41,013 nucleotides of DNA from Accumulibacter sp031732795 (GCA_031732795.1 JAVMKC010000021.1:1-41013); one strand, 5' to 3'. Counted from the first letter of the stretch, positions 22,863-32,717 are shown. Program-made: numbers and translations. The notes: generated by a model not told the origin, from the sequence alone.

Positions 22863-24809
22863 ATGAACTTTCGACCGCACTTTCGACCGCAGATTCTTCT
22901 GGCCGCCATCGTCTTGCTGGCAGGATCGGTCAGTACCTTGGCCTTGAACGGCGACGAACAATTGCTGGCTGCTCGCGAAGCCTTCCGCGTCGGCGACAAA
23001 GCACGTCTCGAGCGGCTGGCGACTACCGTCCAGGGCCACGAACTCGAACCGTACGTTGCGTATTGGCGTTTGCAACTCGATCTGAAAAACGCCGACCCGG
23101 CGGCGATCAATGCCTTTTTGAGCGCCAACGAGGGCTCCTACGTCGCCGAGCGCTTGCGCAGCGACTGGCTGCGGCAGTTGGGCAAGAACCAGCAATGGAC
23201 CGCTTTCGACGCCGACTATGCCCGGCTCTCCCAACCCGAACAGGATCTGAACTGCTACGCACTGCAAAGCCGTCGCGCGCAAGGCGACGCCAAAGTGCAC
23301 GAAGACGCCCTGCCGTTGTGGTTTTCGTTGCTCGAACCGCCGGAAGCCTGCTACCCGGTGCTCGAAGCGCTGATCGTCGATAAGCGGGTGCTGGCCGATT
23401 CGGTCTGGGGCCGTATCCGCCGTCAGTTCGAGGCCAGCAAGATTCCGGCGGCGATCTACAGCATGAACTATCTGCCGGCCAGTCAGACACCGGACAAGAA
23501 AGTGGCCCAGACGGTCGCCGACTCGCCGCAGGCGTGGCTGAACCGTTTACCCGAGGACTTCGCCAACAGCCGGCAACAACGCGAACTGGCTGCACTGGCC
23601 ATCCACCGGCTGGCCCGCAACGATCCGCGTCAGGCCGCCGAGCAGTTGAACCGCATCGCGCCCTCGCTCAAAGCAAACGAAAAATCGTGGGCTTGGAGTC
23701 AGATCGGCTGGCAAGCGGCACAACGGCATCTCCCGGAAGCGCTGGACTGGTACAAACAGGCCGGCGATGCGCCGCTGTCGGAGGAAACCGCGCAATGGAA
23801 GGTCCGCGCGGCGCTGCGCGTGCAGGAATGGGGACTGGTGCGGACGACGATCGAGAAGATGCCCCCGGCCTTGGCCGCGCAGCCGACCTGGACCTACTGG
23901 CTGGCACGCGCTTATCGTGCCGGCGGCCGTCTCGACGACGCCAACACCTTGTTTGCCCGCATCGCCGGTCTGCCCGATTTCTACGGCAACCTGGCCAACG
24001 ATGAACTCGGTCGGCCGACCACGCCACCGCCGAAAGCCGCGCCGCTCAGCGCGCAGGAACTGGCCCAGGTCAACACCATCCCCAGCGTACAGCGCGCCCA
24101 GGCGTTTTTCCGCCTGAACATGCGCAGCGAAGGCGTCAAGGAATGGGCCTGGGCGCTGCGCAACATGAGCGACCGCGAACTGCTGGCGTCCTCGGAAATC
24201 GCTGTCCGGGCGGGGATGTACGACCGGGCGATCGCCGCCGCCGATCGCACGCGCAATGAACACGATTACTCCTTGCGCTATCTGGCGCCCTACAGCGAGC
24301 AAGTTCGCCCGGCAGCGCGCAACCAGGCGCTCGACGACGCCTGGGTTTATGGCCTGATGCGTCAGGAAAGCCGCTTCGTCAGCACCGCCCGTTCGCATGT
24401 CGGTGCATCCGGCTTGATGCAACTGATGCCGGCGACCGCCAAATGGGTGGCCAACAAGCTCGGCCTGCGCGACTATCGGATCAACGATGCCGACACCAAC
24501 GTCCTGCTCGGCACCACCTACATGCGGCTGGTTCTCGAAAGCCTGGACAACCACCCGGTTCTGGCTTCCGCCGCCTACAACGCCGGCCCCGGACGGGCGC
24601 GGCGCTGGCGGGCCGATCAGGCACTCGAAGGCGCCATTTACGCCGAGACCATCCCGTTCAACGAAACCCGGGATTACGTCAAAAAAGTGATGAGCAACGC
24701 GGTCTACTACGCCGCATTGTTCGACGGCAAGCCGCAAACCCTGAAAAGCCGCCTCGGCGTCATCCCGGCACGTACCGGTGCTGAGCCGAAAGGAGAGGAA
24801 TTGCCTTAA
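22863..24809 (+). CDS. slt: Soluble lytic murein transglycosylase
   Basis: A 648-residue periplasmic protein. The N-terminus is a signal peptide (two Arg, then ILLAAIVLLAGSVSTLALN). A long alpha-helical superhelix of about 450 residues follows, then the catalytic SLT domain: RQESRF with catalytic E502, SHVGASGLMQLMPATA, and AAYNAGPGRARRW. Length and order match Slt70. It cleaves the MurNAc-GlcNAc bond of peptidoglycan to form 1,6-anhydroMurNAc ends. Confidence 0.93.
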   Translation: MNFRPHFRPQILLAAIVLLAGSVSTLALNGDEQLLAAREAFRVGDKARLERLATTVQGHELEPYVAYWRLQLDLKNADPAAINAFLSANEGSYVAERLRSDWLRQLGKNQQWTAFDADYARLSQPEQDLNCYALQSRRAQGDAKVHEDALPLWFSLLEPPEACYPVLEALIVDKRVLADSVWGRIRRQFEASKIPAAIYSMNYLPASQTPDKKVAQTVADSPQAWLNRLPEDFANSRQQRELAALAIHRLARNDPRQAAEQLNRIAPSLKANEKSWAWSQIGWQAAQRHLPEALDWYKQAGDAPLSEETAQWKVRAALRVQEWGLVRTTIEKMPPALAAQPTWTYWLARAYRAGGRLDDANTLFARIAGLPDFYGNLANDELGRPTTPPPKAAPLSAQELAQVNTIPSVQRAQAFFRLNMRSEGVKEWAWALRNMSDRELLASSEIAVRAGMYDRAIAAADRTRNEHDYSLRYLAPYSEQVRPAARNQALDDAWVYGLMRQESRFVSTARSHVGASGLMQLMPATAKWVANKLGLRDYRINDADTNVLLGTTYMRLVLESLDNHPVLASAAYNAGPGRARRWRADQALEGAIYAETIPFNETRDYVKKVMSNAVYYAALFDGKPQTLKSRLGVIPARTGAEPKGEELP

Positions 24810-24848
24810 AATTGCGTTTTCCGAACCCTTTTTCATCGGTAGAACGCT

Positions 24849-25814
24849 ATGGACCTGAAGAACGTGCTGTTGCTCGGTGGTAGTGGCTTTGTCGGCGGCT
24901 GGATCGCCAGCTCCCTGTCGGATCAAGGTGTGCGGGTGACCATTCCCACCCGGCGCCGGGAAAACACCAAGCAATTGACGATGTTGCCGACGGTCGACAT
25001 GGTCCAGGCCGACATTCACGATCCTGAAACATTGGCCGGTTTGATGCGCGGCCAGGATGCGGTGATCAACCTGGTCGGCGTGTTGCATGATCGCGATTCG
25101 CGTCTGCCGTACGGCAAGGGGTTTACCACGGCGCACGTCGAACTGCCCAAAACCATCATCGCCGCCATGCGTCGCAGCGGCGTTCGCCGGCTGGTGCATA
25201 TGAGCGCGTTGAAAGCCGCTCCCAAGGCGCCGTCCGAATATCTGCGTTCCAAAGGCGATGGCGAAGCGGTGATCCGCGCGGCGATGAGCGATCTCGAAAT
25301 CACCATTTTCCGCGCCTCGGTCATTTTCGGACCGGGCGACTCGTTTCTCACCACCTTCGGCACACTGGCCCGTCTGCTACCGGTTCTGCCGCTGGGCGGC
25401 GGCGACGCGCTGTTCCAGCCGGTGTTCGTCGGCGACGTTTCGCGGGCGATGGTCGATAGCCTGTCCCGTCGTGAAACGATCGGCCAGACCTACGAACTCT
25501 GCGGCCCCAAGACCTACAGCCTGCGCGAACTGGTCGCCTACACCGCCAATGTCGTCGGCAAACCACGCCGGATCATCGACCTGGGCACCGGCGGCTGGGC
25601 GTATTTCCAGGCCGGCCTGCTCTGGCTGCTACCCAACCCGCCGATGTCGCCCGACAATCTGCGTTCGATGGAGGTGGATAGCGTCACCAACGGCACGATG
25701 AATTACCCGGGCTGGCACCCGATGCCGCTGGAAGCGGTGGCGCCGAGCTATTTGTCGCCGGCCGAACTGACGCAGTGCCGGCTCGACCGCTACCGTTTTC
25801 GCGCGGGTCGCTGA
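24849..25814 (+). CDS. NDUFA9-like NAD(P)-binding SDR protein
   Basis: A 321-residue atypical short-chain dehydrogenase. The N-terminus has the Rossmann motif LLGGSGFVGGW (G-x2-G-x2-G). It continues with NLVGVLHDR and VRRLVHMSALKA, blocks of the complex I NDUFA9-like/YfcH-related family. There is no strict Y-x3-K catalytic pair that I can assign. It starts 39 bp after slt and is followed at once by the GST gene. Possible roles are quinone or redox metabolism; the function in bacteria is not settled. Confidence 0.8.
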   Translation: MDLKNVLLLGGSGFVGGWIASSLSDQGVRVTIPTRRRENTKQLTMLPTVDMVQADIHDPETLAGLMRGQDAVINLVGVLHDRDSRLPYGKGFTTAHVELPKTIIAAMRRSGVRRLVHMSALKAAPKAPSEYLRSKGDGEAVIRAAMSDLEITIFRASVIFGPGDSFLTTFGTLARLLPVLPLGGGDALFQPVFVGDVSRAMVDSLSRRETIGQTYELCGPKTYSLRELVAYTANVVGKPRRIIDLGTGGWAYFQAGLLWLLPNPPMSPDNLRSMEVDSVTNGTMNYPGWHPMPLEAVAPSYLSPAELTQCRLDRYRFRAGR

Positions 25815-26477
25815 ATGGACCGCGCCAACGATCCTGCCGCCGAACGACTGACACTGGTCATCGGCGACCGCAACCTGTCGTCGTGGTCACTGCGCCCCTG
25901 GCTGGCGGCCCGGCAGGCAGGCATCCCCTTCGCGGAAATCGCTGTCCGTCTCGGTCAGCCGGACAGCGCCGAGTCGATCCGCCGTCATTCACCGTCAGGC
26001 AAGGTTCCCTGCCTGCTGGTCGGCGAAGGCACCGCCCGCTGGCCGATCTGGGACTCGCTGGCCATTTGTGAATATCTGGCCGAGCAAAATCCCGACCTGT
26101 GGCCGACCGACCGTGCGCAACGCGCCGAAGCGCGCTCGGTCAGCGCCGAAATGCATTCCGGCTTCAGCGCCCTGCGCCAGCATCTGTCAATGAATATCAA
26201 CGCCAGCCGGCCCCTGCCATCGCTGCCGCCCGATGTCGCCGCCGACGTCGGGCGAATCATCGCCATCTGGGAATCCTGCCGCGCCCGTCACGGCCGGCAA
26301 GGCGGCTTTCTGTTCGGCACCTTCTCGATCGCCGACGCGATGTATGCACCGGTGGTCTGGCGTTTCCGGACCTACGCCATCGACGTGCCATCGGCGTCGC
26401 AAGACTGGCTGCAAACGATGCTCGATTTGCCGGCGATGCGTGAATGGCAGGCCGGCGCGCTCGCCGAGGCCGGCTGA
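25815..26477 (+). CDS. Glutathione S-transferase family protein
   Basis: A 220-residue protein. The thioredoxin-like N-terminal domain reads LTLVIGDRNLSSWSLRPWLAARQAG, with the Ser catalytic region of the YfcF/YghU-like group and the cis-Pro and Glu/Ser glutathione site (GKVPCLLV...WDSLAICEYL). An all-helical C-terminal domain follows. The ATG comes immediately after the stop of the preceding gene, so the two are cotranscribed. Substrate unknown. Confidence 0.88.
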   Translation: MDRANDPAAERLTLVIGDRNLSSWSLRPWLAARQAGIPFAEIAVRLGQPDSAESIRRHSPSGKVPCLLVGEGTARWPIWDSLAICEYLAEQNPDLWPTDRAQRAEARSVSAEMHSGFSALRQHLSMNINASRPLPSLPPDVAADVGRIIAIWESCRARHGRQGGFLFGTFSIADAMYAPVVWRFRTYAIDVPSASQDWLQTMLDLPAMREWQAGALAEAG

Positions 26478-26487
26478 CCGAGACAGC

Positions 26488-27708
26488 ATGCAGATCTTCG
26501 CCGTCGGCGGCGCCGTTCGAGACGAGTTGCTCGGACTGCCGGTACAGGACCGGGATTATGTGGTTGTCGGCGCCACTCCCGACGAATTGCTGACCCGGGG
26601 TTTCAAGCCGGTCGGCAAGGATTTCCCGGTGTTTCTGCACCCACAATCGCACGACGAATATGCGCTGGCGCGCACCGAACGAAAAACTGGCCCCGGCTAT
26701 CGAGGATTCGCTTTCCACGCCGCGCCGGATGTCCGCCTGGAAGACGATCTGGCGCGCCGTGATCTGACGATCAACGCCATCGCCCGCGCGGCCGACGGCA
26801 CCTTGATCGATCCCTACCGTGGCGCCGACGATCTGGCGGCCAAGGTGCTGCGTCATGTCGGTCCGGCGTTTGTCGAAGACCCGGTGCGGGTGTTGCGTCT
26901 GGCACGCTTCGCCGCGCGTTTCGCCGATTTCAGCATCGCGCCGGAAACGATGGACTTGCTCAAGCGGATGGTCAACGAAGGCGAAGTTGATCATCTGGTC
27001 GCCGAACGCGTCTGGCAGGAACTGGCCAAGGGGCTGATGGAACGTCACCCCGCGCGGCTGTTCGAGGTCCTGCGCGAATGCGGCGCGCTGGCCCGGCTGC
27101 TGCCGGAAGTGGACCGGCTGTTCGGCGTACCGCAGCGCGCCGATTTCCATCCCGAAGTCGACACCGGCATTCATGTGCTGATGGTCATCGAGCAGGCGGC
27201 GCAGAATGCCTTTTCCTTGCCAGTGCGTTTCGCCGCCCTGCTGCACGATCTGGGCAAAGGGCTGACTCCCGCCGCCGATCTGCCACGCCATCCCGGCCAT
27301 GAACAACGCAGCGTCGAACTGGTCGAGCAGGTCTGCTCGCGTCTGAAAGTCCCTGGCGACTGCCGTGATCTGGCGTTGCTGGTGGCGCGCTTCCACGGCG
27401 ACATCCACCGCGGCGAGGAATTGACCGCCTCGACGATCGTCCGCCTGCTCGAAAGCTGCGACGCGCTGCGCCGCCCTGCCCGCTTCGAACAATTGCTGGA
27501 CGCCTGCGCCTGCGATTTTCACGGCCGGATCGGCTGGCAAGCGGTTCCCTACACCCCACCGGCGCTCTTTCGCCGGGCATTGGCCACTGTCCAATCCGTA
27601 GACGCCGCCACCATCGCCCGCCAAACCAACGAACCCGCGAAAATCGCCGCGCTGATCCACCAGGAACGGGTCCGGGCGGTGAAGCGACTGCTGGCCGAAA
27701 CGTCGTAA
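26488..27708 (+). CDS. cca: Multifunctional CCA-adding enzyme
   Basis: A 406-residue protein from ATG 26488, close to E. coli Cca (412). The class II nucleotidyltransferase core starts MQIFAVGGAVRDELLG with metal-binding D21-x-D23. RRDLTINAIA and EDPVRVLRLARFAARF are the family blocks. A C-terminal HD domain is marked by LLHDLGKG, so it should also have phosphodiesterase/phosphatase activity. It adds or repairs the 3' CCA of tRNAs. It starts 10 bp after the GST stop and overlaps nothing; the longer open frame upstream lies within the GST gene. Confidence 0.94.
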   Translation: MQIFAVGGAVRDELLGLPVQDRDYVVVGATPDELLTRGFKPVGKDFPVFLHPQSHDEYALARTERKTGPGYRGFAFHAAPDVRLEDDLARRDLTINAIARAADGTLIDPYRGADDLAAKVLRHVGPAFVEDPVRVLRLARFAARFADFSIAPETMDLLKRMVNEGEVDHLVAERVWQELAKGLMERHPARLFEVLRECGALARLLPEVDRLFGVPQRADFHPEVDTGIHVLMVIEQAAQNAFSLPVRFAALLHDLGKGLTPAADLPRHPGHEQRSVELVEQVCSRLKVPGDCRDLALLVARFHGDIHRGEELTASTIVRLLESCDALRRPARFEQLLDACACDFHGRIGWQAVPYTPPALFRRALATVQSVDAATIARQTNEPAKIAALIHQERVRAVKRLLAETS

Positions 27709-27745
27709 GCGTCCGCTCCTGGTGGCCGTCAACCCATTCATACGT

Positions 27746-28933
27746 TCACAGCGTCATGCTGCGATCGCCACTGATGAAACCGATCAACGGCTGGTCGATC
27801 CCTTTGCCGAGCGCCATCACCTTGAAGAGTTCGCCCATTTCGGCTGGCGAAACCAGCTTTTGCGCCGCGCTGGCCAGCGGCAGATAACGCAAGGGCTGAT
27901 CGGCCGGTGTCCGCGCCAGTACCTCGGTCAAGCCGCAATTGAACAGAAAAGCCGCCTGCGAGGTATACCCGAGCAACGCCAGTCCGCCGGCGCTACCGCT
28001 TTCGATGATGGCGGTGAAATCGACGTGCGCGGTGATGTCCTGCAGTCCCGGCAGATAGAAAGGCTGTTCGTGGGCGTGATGCCGGTAATGGCACATCAGC
28101 GTGCCGCCATCGCGTTGTGGGTGGTAATACTCGTGACGCGGAAAACCGTAATCGATCAGCAACAACGCACCGCGTCCAAGCCGCGCGGCCCATTCGCTGA
28201 CCCAGGCCATCGCTGCCAAACCGATTTCGCTGCGGTAACCGGGGGTGATGACGCATTCCTCGGCCAAAGCCAGCGCGCGCTGTCGCAGAGCACCAACAGC
28301 GGGACGCTCACACCAGAGGAATTCATCGCCATTCAGGCCGACTCCGCGTTCGACGACATCCGCCGCCCGCCAGCCGACAAGACATGCCGGCATCGCATCG
28401 AGGACTTCATTGGCCAGCAGCAGACCATCGAAAGTCTCCGGCAAACGATCGAGCCAACGCACACGCGGCACCATCTGCGGCGCCCGGGCAGCTATCGTCC
28501 GCGCCTGCCGTTCCCGCAGTTCGCCGGACAGTTCGAGAATAGCGTAGCTCTCAGGCAGGGCTTGCAGGCTTTCGAGTTCGAGCAGCACATCGACGGCCAG
28601 TTGCCCGCTGCCCGCGCCGACCTCGATCACTCGCGGTGCGCTGAGCGACAAAATCTGCGCCGCCTGCCGGGCCAAAGTCTGTCCGAAAGCGGCACACAAC
28701 TCGGGCGCAGTAACGAAATCGCCAGCCGCGCCGAATTTGCGCGCCCCACCGGCATAATAGCCCTGCCCCGGCGCATACATCGCCAGTTCCATGAACCGGG
28801 CAAAGCTGATCCAACCGCCGCTGCTGGTAATCTCGTCGGCGATCAGTCGAGCCAGCGCCTGACTGCTGGCCAGGGCATCGGCGTCGGGAACCGGTAAAAC
28901 GGCGTCAGTGGCGGGCGGGTGACGGATCAGCAT
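27746..28933 (-). CDS. MidA/NDUFAF7-like SAM-dependent methyltransferase
   Basis: A 395-residue protein. The N-terminal ISFARFMELAMYAPGQGYYAGG is the signature of the COG1565/MidA (NDUFAF7) family, followed by DFVTAPELCAAFGQTLA. The SAM-binding motif I is VIEVGAGSGQLAVDVL. A glycine/Tyr loop LLIDYGFPRHEYYHPQRDGGTL is also present. Mitochondrial relatives methylate an arginine of a complex I subunit; bacterial targets are unknown. It converges with cca (37 bp between stops). Confidence 0.9.
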   Translation of the reverse strand: MLIRHPPATDAVLPVPDADALASSQALARLIADEITSSGGWISFARFMELAMYAPGQGYYAGGARKFGAAGDFVTAPELCAAFGQTLARQAAQILSLSAPRVIEVGAGSGQLAVDVLLELESLQALPESYAILELSGELRERQARTIAARAPQMVPRVRWLDRLPETFDGLLLANEVLDAMPACLVGWRAADVVERGVGLNGDEFLWCERPAVGALRQRALALAEECVITPGYRSEIGLAAMAWVSEWAARLGRGALLLIDYGFPRHEYYHPQRDGGTLMCHYRHHAHEQPFYLPGLQDITAHVDFTAIIESGSAGGLALLGYTSQAAFLFNCGLTEVLARTPADQPLRYLPLASAAQKLVSPAEMGELFKVMALGKGIDQPLIGFISGDRSMTL

Positions 28934-29216
28934 GATTCGACGAAAGCGGTGCCCTTGTGTGCCGACAACGCACGGATTTGAAGCCCAAACAAAGCCCGCA
29001 TGCGACCATTTCTGTCTCGTTGGTCAACGGCAGCTTGCGAACATCTGCCTGCGATTTGATCGATTCGGCCGACAAGCTCAGCCTCCTGAAAAGCGAACTG
29101 TAATAGGACACGCGACTCGCCTGATGGAACGTTTCTAGAAAACGAAAAAGCTGTAGCTTTTTCAGATAGGACCGCGGCAGAATCTCGGAACTTTTTCCCC
29201 AAACATGATCGCTCAT
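28934..29216 (-). pseudogene. CapK/PaaK-like adenylate-forming enzyme, N-terminal remnant
   Basis: An ORF begins at ATG 29216 with a good AGGTG site, 42 bp after the glycosyltransferase stop, and runs to 28905 inside the MidA-like gene. Its middle (SYYSSLFRRLSLSAESIK, then SQADVRKLPLTNETEM) resembles the N-terminus of CapK/phenylacetate-CoA-ligase-like proteins in capsule loci (vPYYr..f...I.s..Dl..LP.ltKe). After that the similarity ends and the frame runs into unrelated sequence. Only about 75 of the expected 430-450 residues remain. It marks the downstream edge of the polysaccharide locus. The match is short, so the family call is tentative. Confidence 0.45.
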
Positions 29217-29258
29217 GTCACCTACTGGCCCGCCTTATACGGATCATCTCTCCAGGCG

Positions 29259-30461
29259 TCACGCCCAAACTTCCTCTCCCAAAGCAGCAACAATTTGTTC
29301 CACCGCACGTTGGACGGAAAACAAACGCGCAAACAACGCGCGGCACCGCTCTGAATAGCCGCCATCATCCGCCATGCGCACCAACAGCGTCTCGGCCAAC
29401 TGAGCCAGCAATTCGCTGGTGGTTTGCTCACTCACCTCACCTACGCCTTCGTTGCGAATCAACGCTGCCAAATCGTTGCCCGGATTGATGCTCGCCAACA
29501 CCGGCAACCCCGACTGCATGTAGGTCAAGAATTTTCCGGGAATATTATGCGATTTATGCCTCGGGTCCAGGGCCACCAGGCCGACATGGCACTGCGCGTA
29601 CAAATCCGGGATTTCATCGGGATGAATTTCGTCGTGGAACAACACATTCGATAGCCCAAGTTCACGCACGTGCGCCGCCAGGCGCGCCACATCGCTCCCC
29701 CGTCCCACGAAAAGAAAACCTAGATCCCGACGACACTGCAACCGCTCCGCCAAATCAATCAGGGTGCCCATGCCCTGAGCGACCCCCATATTACCGGCGT
29801 AAATAAAGATCTTGCGCCCGACGAGCGGTGTTTCGTTTACTCGGATGGAACAGCGAGCGGCAGCAGGAGCACCAAGCCAATTCTGCAAGACCTCTAAACG
29901 TCGGTCCCCCCCTCTCTCCCACGACGAAAAATAGGTGAGATTTCCCGGCGTCTGCACACCGATCACATTCGCCACGGAATACTGATATCGCGCCACCGCG
30001 TCAAAAAAAAGATACGGCAAGCCGCGCCTCATCAGGCCCATGTCGACCGCCCATTCCGGGAAGATGTCGCGAATGATCAAGTAGCCATGGCAGCGGCTCG
30101 CTCGTTTGATCCGGCTCGCCAACGGCCCATGAAAAATCGACGGCGCGTACCAAATCACGCCATCCCAGCGATCGTTCGCCAACGGGCTTTTTTGCAGATT
30201 GCGGAACATCGCAAACGGCATCATGAATTCAGCAATCGTCCGTTGAATGTACCCGATATCCTTCGTTCTCGGCGCCCGCAGACGCAGCACCCGCGCCCCG
30301 TCGAAATCCTCGACAGCCCAGGGACGCGCCAAGCCTGGAGCCGGCAACATCACGGTCAACTCGTGCCCCTGGCGCACGAATTCCCGTGCCAAGTCGCGCA
30401 ACTGCACCGCCCCCGAAGTACGTAACGGCGGAAACGTATCCGCAATCAGCGCGACGCGCAT
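29259..30461 (-). CDS. wbuB: WbuB-like family 4 glycosyltransferase (L-FucNAc)
   Basis: A 400-residue GT-B glycosyltransferase. ATG 30461 is preferred over a TTG 9 bp upstream. The N-terminal acceptor domain starts MRVALIADTFPPLRTSGAVQLRDLAREF. The C-terminal GT4 domain has FIYAGNMGVAQGMGTLI, LFVGRGSDVARL and the E/P-rich donor region CHVGLVALDPRHKSHNIPGKFLTYMQSGLPVLA. This layout and its place directly after fnlC match WbuB, which transfers N-acetyl-L-fucosamine in E. coli O26-type loci. It starts 13 bp after the fnlC stop. It is the last intact gene of the locus. Confidence 0.82.
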   Translation of the reverse strand: MRVALIADTFPPLRTSGAVQLRDLAREFVRQGHELTVMLPAPGLARPWAVEDFDGARVLRLRAPRTKDIGYIQRTIAEFMMPFAMFRNLQKSPLANDRWDGVIWYAPSIFHGPLASRIKRASRCHGYLIIRDIFPEWAVDMGLMRRGLPYLFFDAVARYQYSVANVIGVQTPGNLTYFSSWERGGDRRLEVLQNWLGAPAAARCSIRVNETPLVGRKIFIYAGNMGVAQGMGTLIDLAERLQCRRDLGFLFVGRGSDVARLAAHVRELGLSNVLFHDEIHPDEIPDLYAQCHVGLVALDPRHKSHNIPGKFLTYMQSGLPVLASINPGNDLAALIRNEGVGEVSEQTTSELLAQLAETLLVRMADDGGYSERCRALFARLFSVQRAVEQIVAALGEEVWA

Positions 30462-30474
30462 CGAGGCCAAGCCC

Positions 30475-31605
30475 TCAGTACTTTTTCCAGACCACGCGAT
30501 TCACGTAATCGGTGTAGCTATGAATGATGCGAACCACCTTGTCCGACACGTTCGGCATGCTGTAATCGCCCACCAGGCGCAAGATGCGTTCGGCGCCCGA
30601 AGTCTGGTCTTCGAGAATCATCAGCCCCTGCATCACCCGCTCGGTGTTCATGCCGGTCATCATCACCGCCGCCTCTTCCATCCCCTCCGGCCGCTCATGC
30701 GCGTCGCGCAGATTCAGTGCCGGGAAATTCAGGATCGACGACTCCTCGTTAATCGTGCCGCTGTCCGACATCACCGCCTTGGCCGACAACTGTAACTTGT
30801 TGTAATCCTTGAACCCCAAAGGCTTGAGCAAGCGAACCAGGGGATAAAACATCGCTCCCATCGCATCCACCCGTTTTTGCGTTCTCGGGTGCGTGGAAAC
30901 GATTACCGGCATCTGATACTTCTCGGCCACAGCATTCAGCGTCGCCACCATGCCATTGAAGTTCTTGTCCGAATCGACGTTTTCTTCTCGGTGCGCGCTG
31001 ACCACGAAAAACCCGCACGGCTTGAGTCCCAAACGATCCAGCACATCCGATGCCTCAATGCCTTCGCGGTAATGATTCAACACCTCGAACATCGGGCTAC
31101 CGGTCTTGATCACCATGTCCGGTGGTAAACCTTCGCGCAACAGGTATTCGCGAGCAATCGTGCTATAGGTCAGGTTGATATCTGCTGTGTGATCGACGAT
31201 CCGCCGATTGATCTCCTCTGGAACACGCATGTCGAAACAGCGATTCCCCGCCTCCATGTGAAAGGTCGGGATCTTCCGACGCTTGGCGGGTAACACCGCG
31301 ATGCAGCTATTGGTATCACCCAGCACCAACATGGCATCCGGCTGCTCTTTCGCCAGCACCCTGTCCACAGCAATGATCACATTGCCGATCGTCTCAGCAC
31401 CTGTCGCCCCAGCGGCACTCAAGAAATGATCCGGCTTGCGCACCGCCAGATCGTCAAAAAAGATCTGGTTCAGCTCGTAGTCGTAATTTTGGCCGGTATG
31501 CACCAACACGTGTTCGCAATACTCATCCAACCTTGCCAGCACGCGTGACAGCCGAATAATTTCCGGCCGCGTACCCACCACGCTCACTACTTTTAATCTC
31601 TTCAC
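30475..31605 (-). CDS. fnlC: UDP-HexNAc 2-epimerase, UDP-L-FucNAc synthesis
   Basis: A 376-residue WecB-like 2-epimerase. The start is GTG 31605, overlapping the fnlB stop as GTGA; the longer frame upstream lies inside fnlB. Key blocks are VVGTRPEIIRL, HTGQNYD, HMEAGNRCFD, VSAHREENVD (His-Arg-Glu) and SDSGTINEESS. CapG/FnlC-type enzymes perform the last step to UDP-N-acetyl-L-fucosamine by C2 epimerisation. The order fnlA-fnlB-fnlC is the standard order. Confidence 0.9.
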   Translation of the reverse strand: MKRLKVVSVVGTRPEIIRLSRVLARLDEYCEHVLVHTGQNYDYELNQIFFDDLAVRKPDHFLSAAGATGAETIGNVIIAVDRVLAKEQPDAMLVLGDTNSCIAVLPAKRRKIPTFHMEAGNRCFDMRVPEEINRRIVDHTADINLTYSTIAREYLLREGLPPDMVIKTGSPMFEVLNHYREGIEASDVLDRLGLKPCGFFVVSAHREENVDSDKNFNGMVATLNAVAEKYQMPVIVSTHPRTQKRVDAMGAMFYPLVRLLKPLGFKDYNKLQLSAKAVMSDSGTINEESSILNFPALNLRDAHERPEGMEEAAVMMTGMNTERVMQGLMILEDQTSGAERILRLVGDYSMPNVSDKVVRIIHSYTDYVNRVVWKKY

Positions 31606-32711
31606 GGATCTACTTTCATCGCAAACGTATCCGGCTTTCTCGGATCGAAAACCTCGTTCGCCCACAACATCACGATCATTTCATCGTCACCGATATTCGT
31701 AATGTCGTGCGTCCAGCCTGGTACCGTTTCCACGATTTTTGCCTCGCCGCCTCGAGTCACCAATTCATGCCGCTCTCCAGTAACGATATGGCGGAAACCG
31801 AAACGTGCGGTGCCCTTGATCACCAAGAATTTTTCCGTCTTGCTGTGGTGGTAATGCTCACCGCGTGTAATACCGGGATGCGCGGTGAAATACGAAAACT
31901 GGCCGCAATCCGGTGTCTTCAACATCTCGACAAACACCCCTCGCGGATCACCATGGCGCCGTACTTCATACGCAAACGACGCCGGCGGCAAAAAACTCAA
32001 ATAGGTCGAATACAGGGCACGCATCAAGCCCGTACCCACGCGGTTCGTAATCATCGACGCCCGGCTAGCCGCAAAGCCGCGGATCGCATCAGCCACCTCA
32101 CCCACCGTCGTCAGATATTCAGGCCCCGCCTCGACAAAACCACTCGGCCGGCTTTCGTTCAACAAGCCGGCAAAAGCTTCCACCACGTCGTCGATATACA
32201 CCAGGCGCAACGGCGCGGCCGGATCATTGATCGAAATCTCCTGCCCGCGAGCTACGTTGTAGCAAAACGTCGCCACCGCTGAGTTGTAGTTGGGTCGCGA
32301 CCATTTTCCGAACACATTAGTCAGCCGAAAAACATAAGTCGGCGCATCTGTTTGCTCACCGTGCCTGAACACCGCATCCTCGGCCGCCCGTTTGCTCTGG
32401 CCGTAAGGATTGTCCAACGCCGCCTGGGTCGAAGACGACAATACCACCGGCGCCTTGTTGCCCGACTCGGCCAGCAAGCGGCAAACCTCCTCGGTCAACC
32501 CGGCATTGCCCGTCGCGAACTCGCTCACATCCTTCGGGCGATTCACCCCGGCCAAATGAAAGACAAAACCCGCACTGGCCAGTGCCGCCTTCAAATCCTC
32601 AGGACTCGACTCAAGGGTAATGCCGACAATATCCGTATAACCCATCTCGCCAAGGCGCACGGAAAGATTGCGGCCGATAAATCCGTCGGCCCCGGTAATC
32701 ACGATACGCAT
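31602..32711 (-). CDS. fnlB: Bifunctional epimerase/reductase, UDP-L-FucNAc synthesis
   Basis: A 369-residue two-domain protein. The N-terminal Rossmann domain starts MRIVITGADGFIGRNL (NADPH-dependent C4 reductase). The C-terminal cupin domain has EHYHHSKTEKFLVIKGTARFGF with the metal-binding His cluster (C3 epimerase). This fusion is specific to CapF/FnlB. It follows fnlA by 6 bp and overlaps fnlC. Confidence 0.92.
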   Translation of the reverse strand: MRIVITGADGFIGRNLSVRLGEMGYTDIVGITLESSPEDLKAALASAGFVFHLAGVNRPKDVSEFATGNAGLTEEVCRLLAESGNKAPVVLSSSTQAALDNPYGQSKRAAEDAVFRHGEQTDAPTYVFRLTNVFGKWSRPNYNSAVATFCYNVARGQEISINDPAAPLRLVYIDDVVEAFAGLLNESRPSGFVEAGPEYLTTVGEVADAIRGFAASRASMITNRVGTGLMRALYSTYLSFLPPASFAYEVRRHGDPRGVFVEMLKTPDCGQFSYFTAHPGITRGEHYHHSKTEKFLVIKGTARFGFRHIVTGERHELVTRGGEAKIVETVPGWTHDITNIGDDEMIVMLWANEVFDPRKPDTFAMKVDP

Positions 32712-32717
32712 GGCCGA

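Noticed and set aside
26257..27741. 494-residue minus-strand ORF opposite cca and the GST gene
   Set aside because: A shadow frame with no domains; cca on the plus strand carries all family motifs.
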